Of a stretch of DNA of 64,000 nucleotides, positions 1 to 12,460 are shown piece after piece. The notes under the pieces are model-generated. The model ran no database searches and was not told where the DNA came from. It saw only the letters and a list, made by a program, of their open reading frames with translations. Where the stretch lies: NCBI GenBank assembly GCA_013396915.1, contig VWZL01001290.1, positions 388,436 through 452,435 on the forward strand, in the 5' to 3' direction. Numbering within the stretch: the stretch's first letter is position 1; each line of letters starts with the position of its first letter. A program made the translations under genes and the position numbers. Source of the DNA: Stercorarius parasiticus (taxonomy: Eukaryota > Chordata > Aves > Charadriiformes > Stercorariidae).

Positions 1-1369
1 TTAGCTCATTTTTGAGAACATTTTTACAGGCAAAAAAATGCAAACAGGAAAGAATTTTATCTTCAGATAACATTGGATCATATAGGTTTTTTCATTCATA
101 GTGACAGTGTCACAGTTTTGCACTGTGTTGACAGACTTTTTAATTTTAAAAGAGTACCTACTTTATATAAATGATAACATGAGAGGCACAACCAGGATAC
201 AGTAAATAGCCTGCAAAATCCAAAACAGCATTTAAGAAGATAAGTGAAAGTATAGACTACCTTGGCAACTTTATTTGTTGCTCTTGGTTCTTCTCAAAAC
301 CTTGAATAATATTAAAGCACAGAAACCAGGAAAATATGCCACCATATTAACTAAGCTTTGATAATTTTCTGTGCGTTCCTGGAACTTTAGCTAGAGCTGT
401 AGCTAGGTCTGGCTTTTGGTGAATAGAAGCAGAGGTGAAACTTCTGAGCTTTGTGAGGAACTTCAGGTTTTATCATTCATAATTAAAAAGTTGATTGGAA
501 CGAGCAGTGCAGCTTTATAAAATAGCAAATGTTTATGGTGCTCAGCAGGTTTCATGTCTATCAAAAACACCGTTTTATGGGAACAATGATTACCTGATTA
601 TCAGTCCAGTCTCCTCTCTGAGTTAGTTTCAGCCATTTGACAGATAGGAGAAAGACAAGAGCCTCAAACCTATTACTGGTGCCTCTTCTTTCTCTTGACA
701 TAGTTGTTTTTCTTGCTGTTCACCAATATGATCATAGACTGCAGCTCTTTTTAGTGGTCATTATGCATATATTATTCAAAAACCTCTTTTTATCTCTCAG
801 CATGTTCTTCCATGGTGGTAAAGATTCTGTGGAAATTACTGCCTTTTGAGTTTTTTTAATGTTGTTGAGCAAAACCGCAAAAAAATAGAGAAAGATATGT
901 AAAGAAAGCAATCTTAAAGTTTGCTTTTAAAATTCCAGAAGTGTCTTGCACCATCAACATTATTTATTTATTGGATAAGGGCAAATATATTTAGGAACTA
1001 ACACAGGGCAAGAAAATGTGAAATGCTAAACTTTACGCATTATTTTGCTTATGTGACAGTTTCGTGTCAATCCACATCCTCTCAAATTAGGTTGAGCAAT
1101 CTATAAACCCATTCAAATAAGTAATTCAAATTAACCTACAGTCCACATTAACATAAATCAGTTAGAAATTAAGTGAGAAAATATTTGGAACTACACGTTT
1201 TCCTTGTTTTCTTTTCATCATAGGAAAACGATCTTACAGTTTTTGTCTTAGTTTCTTCATATGTAAAGTGGGCCAGATATTTGGACGGATTGCTGCTGGG
1301 TGTTGCTCCTGAAAGATATTTACATGCCCAACTCATAATCCTAAGCAAGAACTGGTTTTGCACATGGAA

Positions 1370-1435
1370 AATATTAAAAACCTTGCTGTTATGATGGAAA
1401 AGACAATAAAGCAACTACTCTAGTTAAAAGTTGCA
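1370..1435. repeat. Diverged repeat copy, paired with 2982-3032
   Basis: Positions 1370-1401 match 2982-3013 at 29 of 32 bases. After a length difference, a second block resumes (ACTCTAGTTAAAAGTTGCA against ACTCCAGCTAAAATTTGCA). The two copies lie 1.6 kb apart in the same orientation. The downstream copy runs directly into a recognisable ancient CR1 reverse-transcriptase fragment, so both may be pieces of one old LINE family. A separate dispersed repeat is equally possible. Confidence 0.5.
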
Positions 1436-2981
1436 GACACTCAGCAAAACATTTGCCTGCAAACATTTGAAACTCCAGCTTTGACCTGATGGGTAAAAGG
1501 AAATTGTCCTTTGTATTTTCTGTAAAGGATTGTTGTTTTTATTTTGAAGAAGCTGTGTCTCAAGCTAGAGGGCAGGAACCTTATTTTTTTCCCTCCCATT
1601 TTTGTTCTGAAACCATACGTATGTTGAAAAGAGCAAACTGAAAGCTTTTGCTAAGACTTTTCAGATGTTCACAAAACAAAATTAACCTTTGACATTTTAC
1701 TTAGGCTAAAAAATGAAGGACGTTTAATCTTTGTTGTTTAGAGTACAGATGGTTGAAAAATTGTATTAATAACAAAAAAAGTATTTTACTGTTTGTAGTG
1801 CTGCCAGTGTGGATACGACAAATAAAACCTAGGGAAATCAAACAGAATAAGAAACAATACGTGACTTGAATTATTAGACAATCCATGGCTGAGTACACAG
1901 AGTGGTTTTAGAGGAACATGAAATTTAATACCAGCTCAAGCCATAAAACCCATTGTCTATCAAATGGAACAGCCTAATGTGTCTAAGTTTAGCATTTTAA
2001 GAGAAAAAAATACTCCTGTAAACCAGGTAGGTTACTGTTAAAAGATGTAGGTGGTGGTGAAAAAAATTCCCCCATCCTCCCCTCACCTTTAGTGTTGACC
2101 AGTTCATCCCTGAAACACAATACCAGTTTTTTTTCCCTTGAATCTGCTTGTAAAAATAGTAATAAATTTGTAATAAGGCCAAAATTACTCCAGTTATTCT
2201 GCCTCCTCCAATGACTAGTTTCTCTGGATGAACATCAGTGCAAACATTGTTCGAATGGAGCCTATCATCAGACTTTTTTCTCTTACTCTGGGGTATATTC
2301 CTGGACTTTCTGATGCTCTTTACAGCCACAGGCATTATATGTGAATTGCTAAATAAGCTCATACCTTCAGACATCTAAGTGTATATTACCTATGACCTTA
2401 GCTAATAGGGCAATTGCCTTTTATAAATAGGAAGTTATTTTGCAATGCAGTGGCAGATGAATAACATACAACAGCACCATTTGTGTAATCAGATAAGAAA
2501 AATATACAGTATATACTTAAATGGTATAAATCCATATATCTTCATCCACTGCAGAGGAGCTGACCTGACTAATATTGGGGCTTCCATCAATGTCATACAT
2601 AAATGATAAGTGGCCAATAGCGTAGAATGGCATGCCTAATTTGTAGTGAGAAATATGATGACATAGATAGTGTCAGAAGTAAATGTAGTAAACAAAATAC
2701 TTCTTTAAAAAAAGTAATTTTCAAAGTACAACTTTGGGTTGTTTGGTTTTTTTTAAGCAATTTGTACCAAACTTAATAGTTTTTGAGCTAAGTTAACTTA
2801 ACATTTACAATAAAAGAGAAAAGCAAAGAAAACCAGGGTCAGTCACTGAGAAGAATAACAGAAGGTTGGCAACTAATGAGCTTGATTCTGCTAAGGGACT
2901 AGAGGATTTATGACTTCTTACTGATAGAAGAAACAGAAAGTAACATCCCGGAGACAGGTACATTTTCCTGAGGGAAAGAAG

Positions 2982-3112
2982 AATGTTAAAGACCTTGCTG
3001 TTATGCTGGAAAATTACTCCAGCTAAAATTTGCAAAACATTAGGCCCAGATGAATTTGATTGCTGAGTTCTGAAGGAAGTAGCAAGAAAAATAGTTAAAA
3101 TTTCAAATACAC
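2982..3112 (+). mobile_element. Ancient CR1-like LINE fragment (reverse-transcriptase segment)
   Basis: On the + strand, about 3044-3100 translates to a line resembling the conserved N-terminal reverse-transcriptase motif of CR1 ORF2: a G-P-D-E-F segment, a stop codon, then V-L-K-E-V-A-R-K-I. The family norm is roughly G-P-D-x-I-H-P-x-V-L-K-E-L-A. The in-frame stop and strong divergence mark it as long dead. The 5' part (2982-3032) is shared with 1370-1435. Boundaries are approximate. Confidence 0.55.
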
Positions 3113-4499
3113 CGTTTTGATTCATAAGCTCGTAAGATCAAGAGATCTTATGAAGGTCATCAACTTAACTGTTCAACATTACACAGAGGAAAACGCCAAT
3201 ACAATGAGTATCAAAGGAAAGAAATAATGACAGTTTAAATGGCAACGTATTAAAATGTTTCACCATTAACGATAGACAGCTAACTTGCTTCTCTATAGGG
3301 TCCCAAACTATAATATCCATTCAAAACCACTGAAAAGTTCAAACCTGTCATTTTTCTCCTGATAGCTTTTGCAATGTAATGCATGCCTTTCAGTACAAGA
3401 TTCAGCACACCACGAAAGTTATTAAAACTTCAGCAGTAGTCTGGTATCTATTGAAAGTAAAATAAAACTTAAAAATCTAACCACTTTAGATGTGTGATTA
3501 TTTTCACACATTATTCAGCAAAATGCTGATTCATACATTCATGCAAACCTGCTGCAGAAATTGCATTACAACCTAAATACCAAGAACAATAGAAAATCCT
3601 GTCTTCTAGATAAGGAGGTTTGACCTAACTTTGTCAAAGTATGAAAACCTTTTCCTGTAGGTGATGAGCTGGGATTTGGATGACGTAATATTAGAAGCAA
3701 AATTCTTTGTTTAAAGCTCATGAAGCAACCTATGGTATTTTAGAATTATAGTGAGACAAAAGTACTGGCAGCATTAAATTTGCAGAGAAAAACTTTCGAT
3801 GTCCACACCATTGTATGAGAAAGAAAGAGATTTTGATATATTTTTTATATATATATATAAAAATTCTTGTAGCTGCCACGCGCAGAAACAATGTTGCTTT
3901 TTGAAGTGCAATCCACAGAAAAACTAGGAGCACTTTAATGTAAAGTTTGGATTGTGCAAAAAACAATAGTTCTAGCAACTTTGCTAGTCCTATCATTTCT
4001 ACTAGGAACATTAACATGGAATTGGTTTGCCTGTTTTTTGAGCTTCCATTTTTCCATGTAAAGCTAGACAACAGTTTTTGCAGGACAAAGTAAAGAACTA
4101 AAATGTGGATATGAAAGCCAAAGGAGTGTTTCAGTTACATCTGTAATTTTAATCAAAACACTGTATTTTAGAAGATTTATAGAAATTTGTTGACTAAGTG
4201 AAATTCATACTATACCTGTGTATTATTTAGTTATTTTAATGGTTCAAAATCAACCAAAATTTATGGTATAATTACATGGTACAAAAATAATTAGTCTTAC
4301 TGCATGCAATAAAGCAAGTATTGTCTGAACGGAACTCACCATACTTTTAAATAACTAAGCAATTTTTTTCAGATGGTTAAGCTGCCTGTGTTACTAACTT
4401 GACTAGAGATATTTCTTGGTATCAATACACATAGTAAAAACGTGGTCTGAACTTTTTGGAATTATGAATCATGGCTCATAGTCTTACAGCTAACATACC

Positions 4500-5029
4500 T
4501 GTTATCAGTTGACCCCAGCCAGCACCTACACATTAATGCAGCCACTCGCTCACTTTCCCCCAGCAGGACAAGGAAGAGAATGGGAAAAGCAAAAGTTAAA
4601 AACTCATGTGTCAAGAAAAACACAGTTTAATAAGTGAAGGAAAGAGGGAAAAAAATAAGTGATGCAAAGGTAATCACTTACCCCACAAGCAGACTGATGC
4701 CCAGCCAGTCTCCAAGCAACAGCTATATTTGAAGACAAAACCTCACAGTTTTATTGCTGAGTGTGGCATTATATGGTATGGAGTATCCTTTTGGCCAATT
4801 CAGGTCAGCTGTCCTGACTGTGTGTCTTCCCCACTTCTTGCCCACTCCCAGCCTACTTGCTGGGTCGCAGAATAAGGACCAGAAAAAGCCTTGGTGCTAT
4901 TCAAGCACTGTTCAACCATAGGCAAAGCATTGGTGTGTTATCCACACTCTTTTAGTCACAAGTTCAAACCACAGCACCATATGGGCTGCTACGAAGAAAG
5001 TTAACTCCATCCCAACCAGACCCAGCACA
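4500..5029 (-). mobile_element. Solo LTR of an avian endogenous retrovirus (minus orientation)
   Basis: A 530-bp block reads on the minus strand from TGTGCTGGGTCTGG at its 5' end to ...CTGATAACA at its 3' end, so it has TG...CA termini. From familiarity with bird genomes I recognise the segments around GCAGCCACTCGCTCACT, the block around GGTATGGAGTATCC with CCAATTCAGGTCAGCTGTCC, and the terminal block near AAGTTAACTCCATCCCA as an abundant LTR of Neoaves-type birds. The exact family name is uncertain. No internal retroviral genes flank it, so it is a solo LTR left by LTR-LTR recombination. On the minus strand an AATAAA lies at 4750-4755. I could not find a convincing target-site duplication, which suggests an old insertion or slightly wrong edges. 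Confidence 0.75.
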
Positions 5030-5889
5030 CAACTACAGTCTTTCTTTGGTAGGTCATATACATGTGTACTTTTGCAGGTATTCAGTTCATTGCATAGCCT
5101 AAAATAGATACTTTGACTGCCACAAACTTAAATCTCTCAATGCACATCAAAACGTTTCTAAAATAAATAGCAAAATATACTGTCTCTTTATTGTCACTTT
5201 GCTATTAGCTTCCTTATCCTTCCTATGCAAGACTATCCTGCATAGATATTTTAAGCATTCAGTATGGAAGTGGTATATTCTTTAAATTTCAGATTATTCA
5301 GGACCTTGATGTCCATGAAGTACACGAATGAGCATGGTGTGATGAATTGCAGCTTGATACTTAACAGAATACTGGCCAGACCCAATCTTACCTCTCTTAG
5401 AGATTTCCTTTAAGAAAGTGTGTAAGGGCGCATGATGTTTTGGAAGACTGCAAGAGAAACATAGTGCCAAATTTTAAAATTGCAATTGAAAAAGAGCCAA
5501 GTCTAGCTTGCCAGCTTAGCTTTATTTCCTGGAAAACTTTGGAACAAATATTCAAGCCCTTGATTTGCTCTCAGTTGCAAAGTAAGGAAAAGATGTGTAA
5601 CAGTAGACATGTATTTGTCAGCAAAAATTACATTAAACCAATTCTTCAACAATTGATAGAGATTGTCAAGAAGCAGCAGATGTCATGTATTCTTAAATAA
5701 ATCTTTAGGCACTGTCTAGCATGACATTGTCTTAAGTAAGGCAGGAATTCTTGGGCTAGATAAAGTTTCTAAATTGCTAGTAAATTGCATGCAAAGTTGG
5801 CTGGATAATTATGCGAGTTGTCAGTAATTCTCTGACAAAGTGAAAGGACAAACCAACCACAGGCACTGCTCTTGGAATCAATTCCTTGC

Positions 5890-6710
5890 CACTTTTCTTT
5901 AATCAGCCTGGATGGTAGAGCACAGACCAAGTTTATTAAGTCTGTGATAACGCAGAGCTGGGAAAGAGAAACGGCATACTCAAGAACAAGCTTTGAATTC
6001 AGAATCAGCTTGACAAATTAGAGAAAATGACCAATAGATATGCTAAAACTCTGTGGAAACAAGTGGAAGGTGCTAGGCATAGGAAGGCATTATGGACAGC
6101 AAAAATATGCTGTCGAAAAAAACTGGTGAAATACTGTTTCTTTGGAAAAGAATCTGTGAGCCTGCATGTATCACATTCTGAACAGGGGTCAGCAAAGCCA
6201 TGAAGTTGTAAAAAAATCTAAGAACATTTTATCTCTTGTAAATGGAAATAAAGCTTGTAAGACACGGCAAAGTAATTATCCAGTTCTGCTCAGTGCTGTA
6301 CTCCAGGTCGGAATACGGCATCCAATTCTGAGTATTGCATTTCACCAACAAAGCATACTTATGAAATAAAAACCAAAAGACTTGGGATTATGTACCTTAC
6401 AGGAGAAATGACTAAGGGAGGACCTGATGGCAAAGATCAAGTTCATAAAAAGGGTGGTAAAAAAAAGGAAAGAAAAAATCTGTTCTTCTTTTGGCCATGG
6501 TAGATAGGTTAAGAAATAATGGGGTTAAATTGCAGCAATTAAGAATAAGTTTAAACTTAATTAATGTTAACTAATGATAAGAATAGTGAAACACTGAAAT
6601 AGATGTAATGGGAGTGGGGGATGGGAAGACGTTAGATAAATAACATAAGGATTGACATAGACGTAGTTTGTCCTACACTAAGGCAGAAAAATGCTGGATG
6701 GTTCTGGTTT
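5890..6710 (+). mobile_element. Ancient, strongly diverged CR1 LINE, 5'-truncated
   Basis: Successive short matches run in the correct CR1 order on the + strand. First is a region like the CR1 'D-L-D-D-G' segment (about 5905). Next is a position equivalent to the catalytic FADD box followed by an AGCTGGGA block (5935-5965), then a 'LDKLEK'-like segment (about 6008) and a 'Q-F-x-x-S-I' region (about 6280-6340). The block around GGACCTGATGGCAAAGATCAAG (6420-6442) follows, then a stretch like the 'N-G-x-K-L-Q-Q' region (6519-6542), and finally a 3'-UTR-like end near GCTGGATGGTTCTGG (6691-6705). No open frame survives. Divergence is far higher than in the CR1 at 13970-16512, so this is an older layer, probably predating bird diversification. 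Confidence 0.75.
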
Positions 6711-8428
6711 TTATCACAATTAATTACATTGATACATCCCTGGAACAGAGTAAAATATCCTGCCTGACAGCTGGTGGCCACGGAATTACATCTTCCAATA
6801 CAGTAAATGCCAAAGACAAAATGTGCTAGTAGCTGTAATAATTCTGTATGTGATTCTTTGACTTACAATATAAAATATTTTTGCCTTCAGGTTAGAAATA
6901 ATGATTTTGGTCTTTCTTACTTACAGTAGTCAGATATTGTGGGAAAATTCTACTTGTTTCTACTTTGACAAACTACAGGGGGTGAGGGCTTCAGCAGGAG
7001 TTTGTTACTGGAAGGAAGGAAGGAAGGGACAAGTCAAAGGAAGGTGGCAGTAGAAAAAGACGAGCTGTGGCCCTGGTTTTCAGTAATGATTTAGAAAATA
7101 GGAAAAGAATCCAACAACACAAACTGTATGTCAGTTTTCTTGGTTTGGACCTTACAGGGCCATGAGTAGCCCCAGAAATGACAGAATGAAGTCTGAAACA
7201 GTGTAAACCTTTGTTGAAACTTTGTTGCTTCTCCTGTCTCTGCTTTATAGATCCTAGAGTGAGATAAAGAAGTAAATGAGGAAGTCTAAGTGAATTGTTT
7301 GTACTTACCTCTTTCCTGAAGTGGCTTGATGTTTTGGCACATAATGTTATTGCAATGAATAATATGTGGTGCTTTTATTGTTGTGGTTGCTTTTTGAAGA
7401 CCCTGTAGTTTGGACCCAACTGAACTGAATATTTCTCTTCCTTATTTCTCTCCTGAGAAAGTTTTTCTGCATTTATAACAACATTTCTTCTCTATTACGC
7501 TTGATAAGAAGAGATTTTTTAACTTTCCTCTTGGTGGAAAAAAAGTAAGTCTTCTTTATTTTCTTCTGTTTGCCATTTTGTCCTTCATATTAAATCTACA
7601 ATTCTTTCTACAGGAGACATAAAGCCAAAGGGGAAAAGGGAAAGTCTACAATAAATTAAATTGGCACTTGGGGGGCATTTCCTAAAAATAAGTACACATA
7701 TCTGGGGCACAGAAATTTCTGATCTTTTTCTTGTCCACTTATTGATAGTAGCAGAGTTGCTTTTTGTTATGATAAAAATTACAAACATAGTAGTCTAAAT
7801 AGTACTGTTGCTAAAAATGTAGTCTAAACTGAGGAACATCCAGGATTCTTAGAATAAGCAAGCATTTAAGACAATAAACTACTTCCCTGGGCTCTTTCCC
7901 TCCTTAGTTGCCTAGCTGAATAAAATAAGGAGTTCACAAATTCTCATCACATCCAGCACTGCATATTTTTTCCTACTTAACAAAATAGGGTTTTAGAATT
8001 AAATCCACCATCTAAAAGGTCACAAAAATTTTCACAGACGTTATGGTCTAGAGAAGCAGCGTTGTACACAATTTAAACAATTCTCTTGTTTTAATAAAAT
8101 GCTATATGACTCATAAGATTCTTACCTGATCTTTCATAAAAGTTTAAGTCTGGACATCACCTACCTGTAGACAAAATATTGTATGCCTAAGCCTAGCCAA
8201 ATCTTCTGCCTTGGCTTTTATTCTTCATTTTTCTTGAAACAAATTTAAATTCCCCTATTGTGTTTCCTTCAACTCAGCTATGAGTGGAAGAACTCCTAGA
8301 TGCACACGTTCACTTGAATTGAATGACCCTCACATCAGCCTCGAGCACCACTTGTGCTTGCATGGAAACATTTACTACCAAATTTTATCTGCTTCATGGA
8401 GGCATTTGTATGTATAAGCAGCTGAGGT

Positions 8429-8456
8429 CCTTCCATGAAAGACCTTCCATGAAAGA
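8429..8456. repeat. Perfect 14-bp tandem duplication
   Basis: CCTTCCATGAAAGA occurs twice back to back (8429-8442 and 8443-8456) with no mismatches. It looks like a recent replication-slippage duplication. Confidence 0.9.
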
Positions 8457-8616
8457 AAGAATCACAAAGAGGTTTTATTGCTTAACAAAGTGTGAATACT
8501 TTGTCAGTGAACTAAAAAGATTTTTACCTGCAAAGATGTTAACTCAGTGCTCAGAGCCTGAGTATACAGAAACAGTAGAAAAGGGAGAGTCACTTTAGTG
8601 ATCCAGCTTCAGAAAT

Positions 8617-8643
8617 AAAAAAAAAAAAAAAAAAAAAAAAAAA
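8617..8643. repeat. Poly(A) run of 27
   Basis: An uninterrupted run of 27 A is preceded by the overlapping AATAAA (8614-8619). This could be the tail of a retroposed copy on the + strand or a simple homopolymer. I recognise no parent gene in the 300 bp upstream and see no clear target-site duplication, so the retrocopy reading is weak. Confidence 0.85.
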
Positions 8644-10123
8644 GTGAGTGTAAGAATGAGCAAAAATTAACCCTAGGAAGAGGGTTTTTTTTCCCCAAAA
8701 CAAAGTAGCAGGTTTACCTATAAAAGTATAGATTTACAACAAGATTAAATGCTTTGTTTTAACACTCCCATTATTTACTAACTATAGTTATTCTGTGAAC
8801 TCGACATTGGAGTCATGGTATCTCTGTAGCTGCCTGTAGAGATCAAGACCCATTTTTTCTTTTGATATTTGTTTACTAGTAGTCTTGTGAACTGTCATTT
8901 CCATCTTTTTCATAACATCATAGCTATGTGATTATTTTTTGTGAGGAGTGGCGCTCATGTCTTAAGGTATGAAAATGCTCTTCCAGAATCTGTTTTTTCG
9001 CGGTACTGTGTAACTCCTGCATGGTTTTTTGAAGGCTGTATGGGTTTTTTTCATACATGTGAAGTATGAGTGTGAGTGTGCTAGAGTTCCAGAGTCTACT
9101 GAAGTATAGTTTGTATCCCTATAAAGGAATGTAGCAGCCCTCAAAATCTCTTCAATCCTCTGTGTAGCACAATGAATGTAATTGCGTATTATATGTAAGT
9201 TCATATTCACGTTATCTCATTTACGTGATCAACAAGGTAATGTGTCCTGTTTTACCATACAGTTCATCCATTTTGGTTGTTCAGTTTCTATACAAATGTT
9301 TTTCCTCCCCTTCAAATTGCTCTTAAATTAGCTGTGTAATATTTTGTCCACAAACCAACATATACCAGCAACAGAATTTGTTGATACTGCACGAGAAATC
9401 AAATTTGTGCATGTGAATTTGCTGATTTCTTAGTGAAAAGATATGTACTTGCCTAAACTACTGATCTTATATCAGTCTTGATTCACATGAACATCTGTCT
9501 AATTCAGTGTGAGATGCTGGTTAAGACTGTGGTCAATAATACTTATTACTATGCTTTCCATGGCAAAGCAGGCTGCCAGAAAATATATTGCCTTGAAATT
9601 CTTTTGTTTGAGGTATTATTGTTGGCAAGACTGTCTATAAGTTAATGCTGTGCTTTCCAAACCAGCCAAGTGCTTTCTCAACAATTGTGTATGAGGTTCT
9701 ACTTCACACTTATGAATGAGTGTCGTTTTTATCCTTGGATATCAAGCTCAACTAGTCTAACCCTGACTTGTAAACTGACCTCCAGCTTTCTCTTATAGCT
9801 ATCAATAATTCTCCATGCATGGCGCTAGAAGCACAATGAGCAAATGGTATCGTGTGGTATGGTATCATGGCAATCATATTCAGAGCTTGCACTGAATATG
9901 TTTAGACAATTCTTTGAAGGGTAAAAAAGGCAAGTTTTTTTCTGCCTGAGCCTGGAATTGCAACTTTTTTTTAATAGAAGATCTTAAAAAAAAAAGCCAA
10001 AACCAGCCCATCTTGGTATGAAAGACCATGAAATGCACTCAAAGAGATATACAGGAACATATCTGAAACAACAGTACTGTTTCCTTTAAATGGCCCCAGT
10101 AGATATATTTGTTAAAGAAAAAT

Positions 10124-10142
10124 NNNNNNNNNNNNNNNNNNN
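10124..10142. other. Assembly gap (19 N)
   Basis: Nineteen unknown bases immediately precede a G-rich tract. The true gap length cannot be judged from the sequence. Confidence 0.98.
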
Positions 10143-10164
10143 GGGGGGGAGGCGGGGGGAGAGG
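10143..10164 (+). repeat. G-rich tract with G-quadruplex potential, at the gap edge
   Basis: The tract begins with seven G, then A, GG, C, six G, A, G, A and GG. The missing bases probably belong to the same low-complexity tract, and polymerase stalling there would explain the gap. Because the gap truncates it, the full motif cannot be assessed. Confidence 0.7.
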
Positions 10165-10343
10165 TATGTCAGATGCTTTATAATTGTTCAGAAAATATTT
10201 GTGGGAGTAATGACTCCTGGAAAACCTCCCAAGGTCAGTGCGACCCGTGGCATTGTGCTGAGTAAGTTACATTAATTCTTACGCACTCAGTTTTCCCAAA
10301 AGAAACTGCTATTATTTTTCTTCTTGTTGTAGCTTTTCTTCCT

Positions 10344-10382
10344 CTTCTTCTTCTTCTTCTTCTTCTTCTTCTTCTTCTTCTT
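10344..10382. repeat. (CTT)13 microsatellite
   Basis: Thirteen perfect CTT units on the + strand (AAG/GAA on the minus strand), preceded by an imperfect CT-rich lead. Homopurine-homopyrimidine GAA/TTC tracts are known to form triplex DNA when long. This one is short. The lysine-rich minus-strand reading frame over it is an artefact of the repeat. Confidence 0.97.
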
Positions 10383-10548
10383 TGATTTGCATATAGTCCT
10401 TATATTTGCTAAGAAAACTACCACATTCCAGGAGGGAATATCCAATTTATATAAGGAAGTGGGATCACTTTTATATGTAAATGATACCAATACATGTGTC
10501 ACTGTTGCACAAAGATGAGTAAGCTCTCTGTGCAAGCTTCATCCTTCA

Positions 10549-10620
10549 GGGCCCAATCCTGCAATCCAGTTGCAAAATTCCAGTTGAGCTGAAATTTCCA
10601 GTGGGACTTTTATCTCATTT
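10549..10620. repeat. Half of an old amniote palindromic interspersed repeat
   Basis: The start GGGCCCAATCCTGCAATCC, followed by a degenerate 'CAGTGGGACTTTTA' segment, resembles a palindromic repeat that is common in reptile and bird genomes. In that family the block is normally followed by 'ATTGACTTCAATGGGAGTTTTGCC' and then an inverted end. Only the left half is recognisable here. The family is identified from memory and its name is not certain. Confidence 0.45.
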
Positions 10621-12432
10621 CAGAGAAGCATAGCTGCTGTTAGTGCTACCTGGTGAACTTCGGTTTTCCTTTGTACCCACCACTGTGTTCTTTCAGCATG
10701 TGTGAACCCTGTTCTTCAGTTTCTGGAGAAGCTAGAACTTAGAAGGCATGGATTGTTTCTATCCAAACTAAATCTGTATTCCACTCTTCACTGGATTTGA
10801 CCTATGTATGTTCTTTAATGTTTGTGACTATAGCTATTTTTTACAATATTTCGACAAATGAGAAAAAAATAGCAGACACTTGAATGAGATCTTTTTTCTA
10901 AATGCCTTTCTCCTCTTTATATGTTCCAAAGTGTATGTAATTGAATGATGCAATTCCAAGAGAAGAAATCTCAATTAAAATGTGTTTATGAGCGTTTCAA
11001 CCAGAGATTTGAACTTGCTTTATAAGGGACTTACACCAGTCCTCATATATTTGAAGTAGCTCTCTTGTCTCAGTGGAGTTTTATGTAATCATATCTTCCA
11101 TCAGAATCTGCACTTTCCCATTGCATACTCACTCAATTCAATTTAGATTAAAAATTTATTTGACTTATTCTAATAACTTTACTATCACAAATCATAGCTA
11201 AATTTGTGGATATGTAGGTATTCACAAATAAAATATATGGAGATGATTTCCCTGTGATGGTATCAACACTTTCTGTGTTGCTTTTATTTTGTCTTATAAA
11301 ATACTGGTTTAGACAAGCAGCCTTGACTTAATGTATAAAATGCAGCTTGGTGGAATAACAACTATACACTAGAGATGGCACTAAGCTCATTTTAACTACA
11401 ACATAAACCCAGATCTTGAAAGCATTGTGGTAACTTCCATTACACTAAAAGCTATTGATTAGAAATGCTTCCCTGGCAGAAAGAGGGGACTCATGAACTC
11501 ATTGTGTTCCAATGATTCACCACGAGATCTCAATGGGAGTTGCAGATGCCAAGTAGCAGCACAGCAGATAAACCATGAAAATCAAGGAGCAATCCAGGTC
11601 TTATCCAAGCAGTATGAAATAATGAAAAGATTTCTGTCCATGTGAATAGGAAGAAGATCCCGTTGTATGTCATAAGAACTATTCGTGCCCAGTTTTTCTA
11701 TTCCACTTATTTTTTACTAGAACTTTACTTGGTTTGATTATTTAAATTTTACGCTTCTCATCAGACTACTTGTTACTGAAGACAGAAAAAGTATGTAATG
11801 CAGGACATTACATAAAGAACATGTCCTTTTTATGTAATTTGGTGGTAGTATTTGTTAGGATCCCTCTTTTACATGTCTTTTAAATACATGTAGATATCAC
11901 TGATCCACTGATGTGAGAGAGTAATAGCAGCAAAGTTGCTTAAAGGTTATGCCAGTGCCCTAACCAGAAAGTGTTGTGTTTTAAAAATTTGGTCCACTAC
12001 AGAAAACGGTGATAACACTAATAATGCAAACTGGATTAAAAGTGATAGTTGTCAATATTGAATGTCAAGAGGTGCATTCAAAGAGTTAAAAGAAAAACAC
12101 TTGAGACCTTGATATTCTAAACTACTTTTGGAGACAAGTTTTTTTTGGGAAGGGAGAGCTGGTTTACTTTAATGGAAGTAAAATGAGGTGGCTGTTCTAC
12201 GTGCATTACAAGCATGTTTTGGGAAACGTGCTTTGAATTTTTTTCTTTTTCTAAGAAGCAAATGATTTATGAGAATTAGATGTTCTTTATATCACACACT
12301 TTTGGAATAAATATACCTTTCTTAAAGCAAGAAGGCATTTGCTATAAGCTGTAAAAAGCAGAATGAAAAAATGGATCAAGCACTTTGCAAATGAAAATAA
12401 TTTGAGTTATGTTGTTAGTGGCTTTTGTACTG

Positions 12433-12460
12433 TTATAATTTTGTTTGAAACAAATTATAA
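12433..12460. repeat. AT-rich near-perfect inverted repeat
   Basis: A 13-bp stem with one unpaired T and a single-base loop, centred at 12447 (TTATAATTT-GTTT facing AAACAAATTATAA). It could form a cruciform. No associated gene is visible. Confidence 0.75.

Noticed and set aside
7010..7026. GGAA repeat as a regulatory microsatellite
   Set aside because: Only about four units, too short to distinguish from chance.
10287..10535. Lysine-rich minus-strand frame
   Set aside because: Generated by the (CTT)13 microsatellite.
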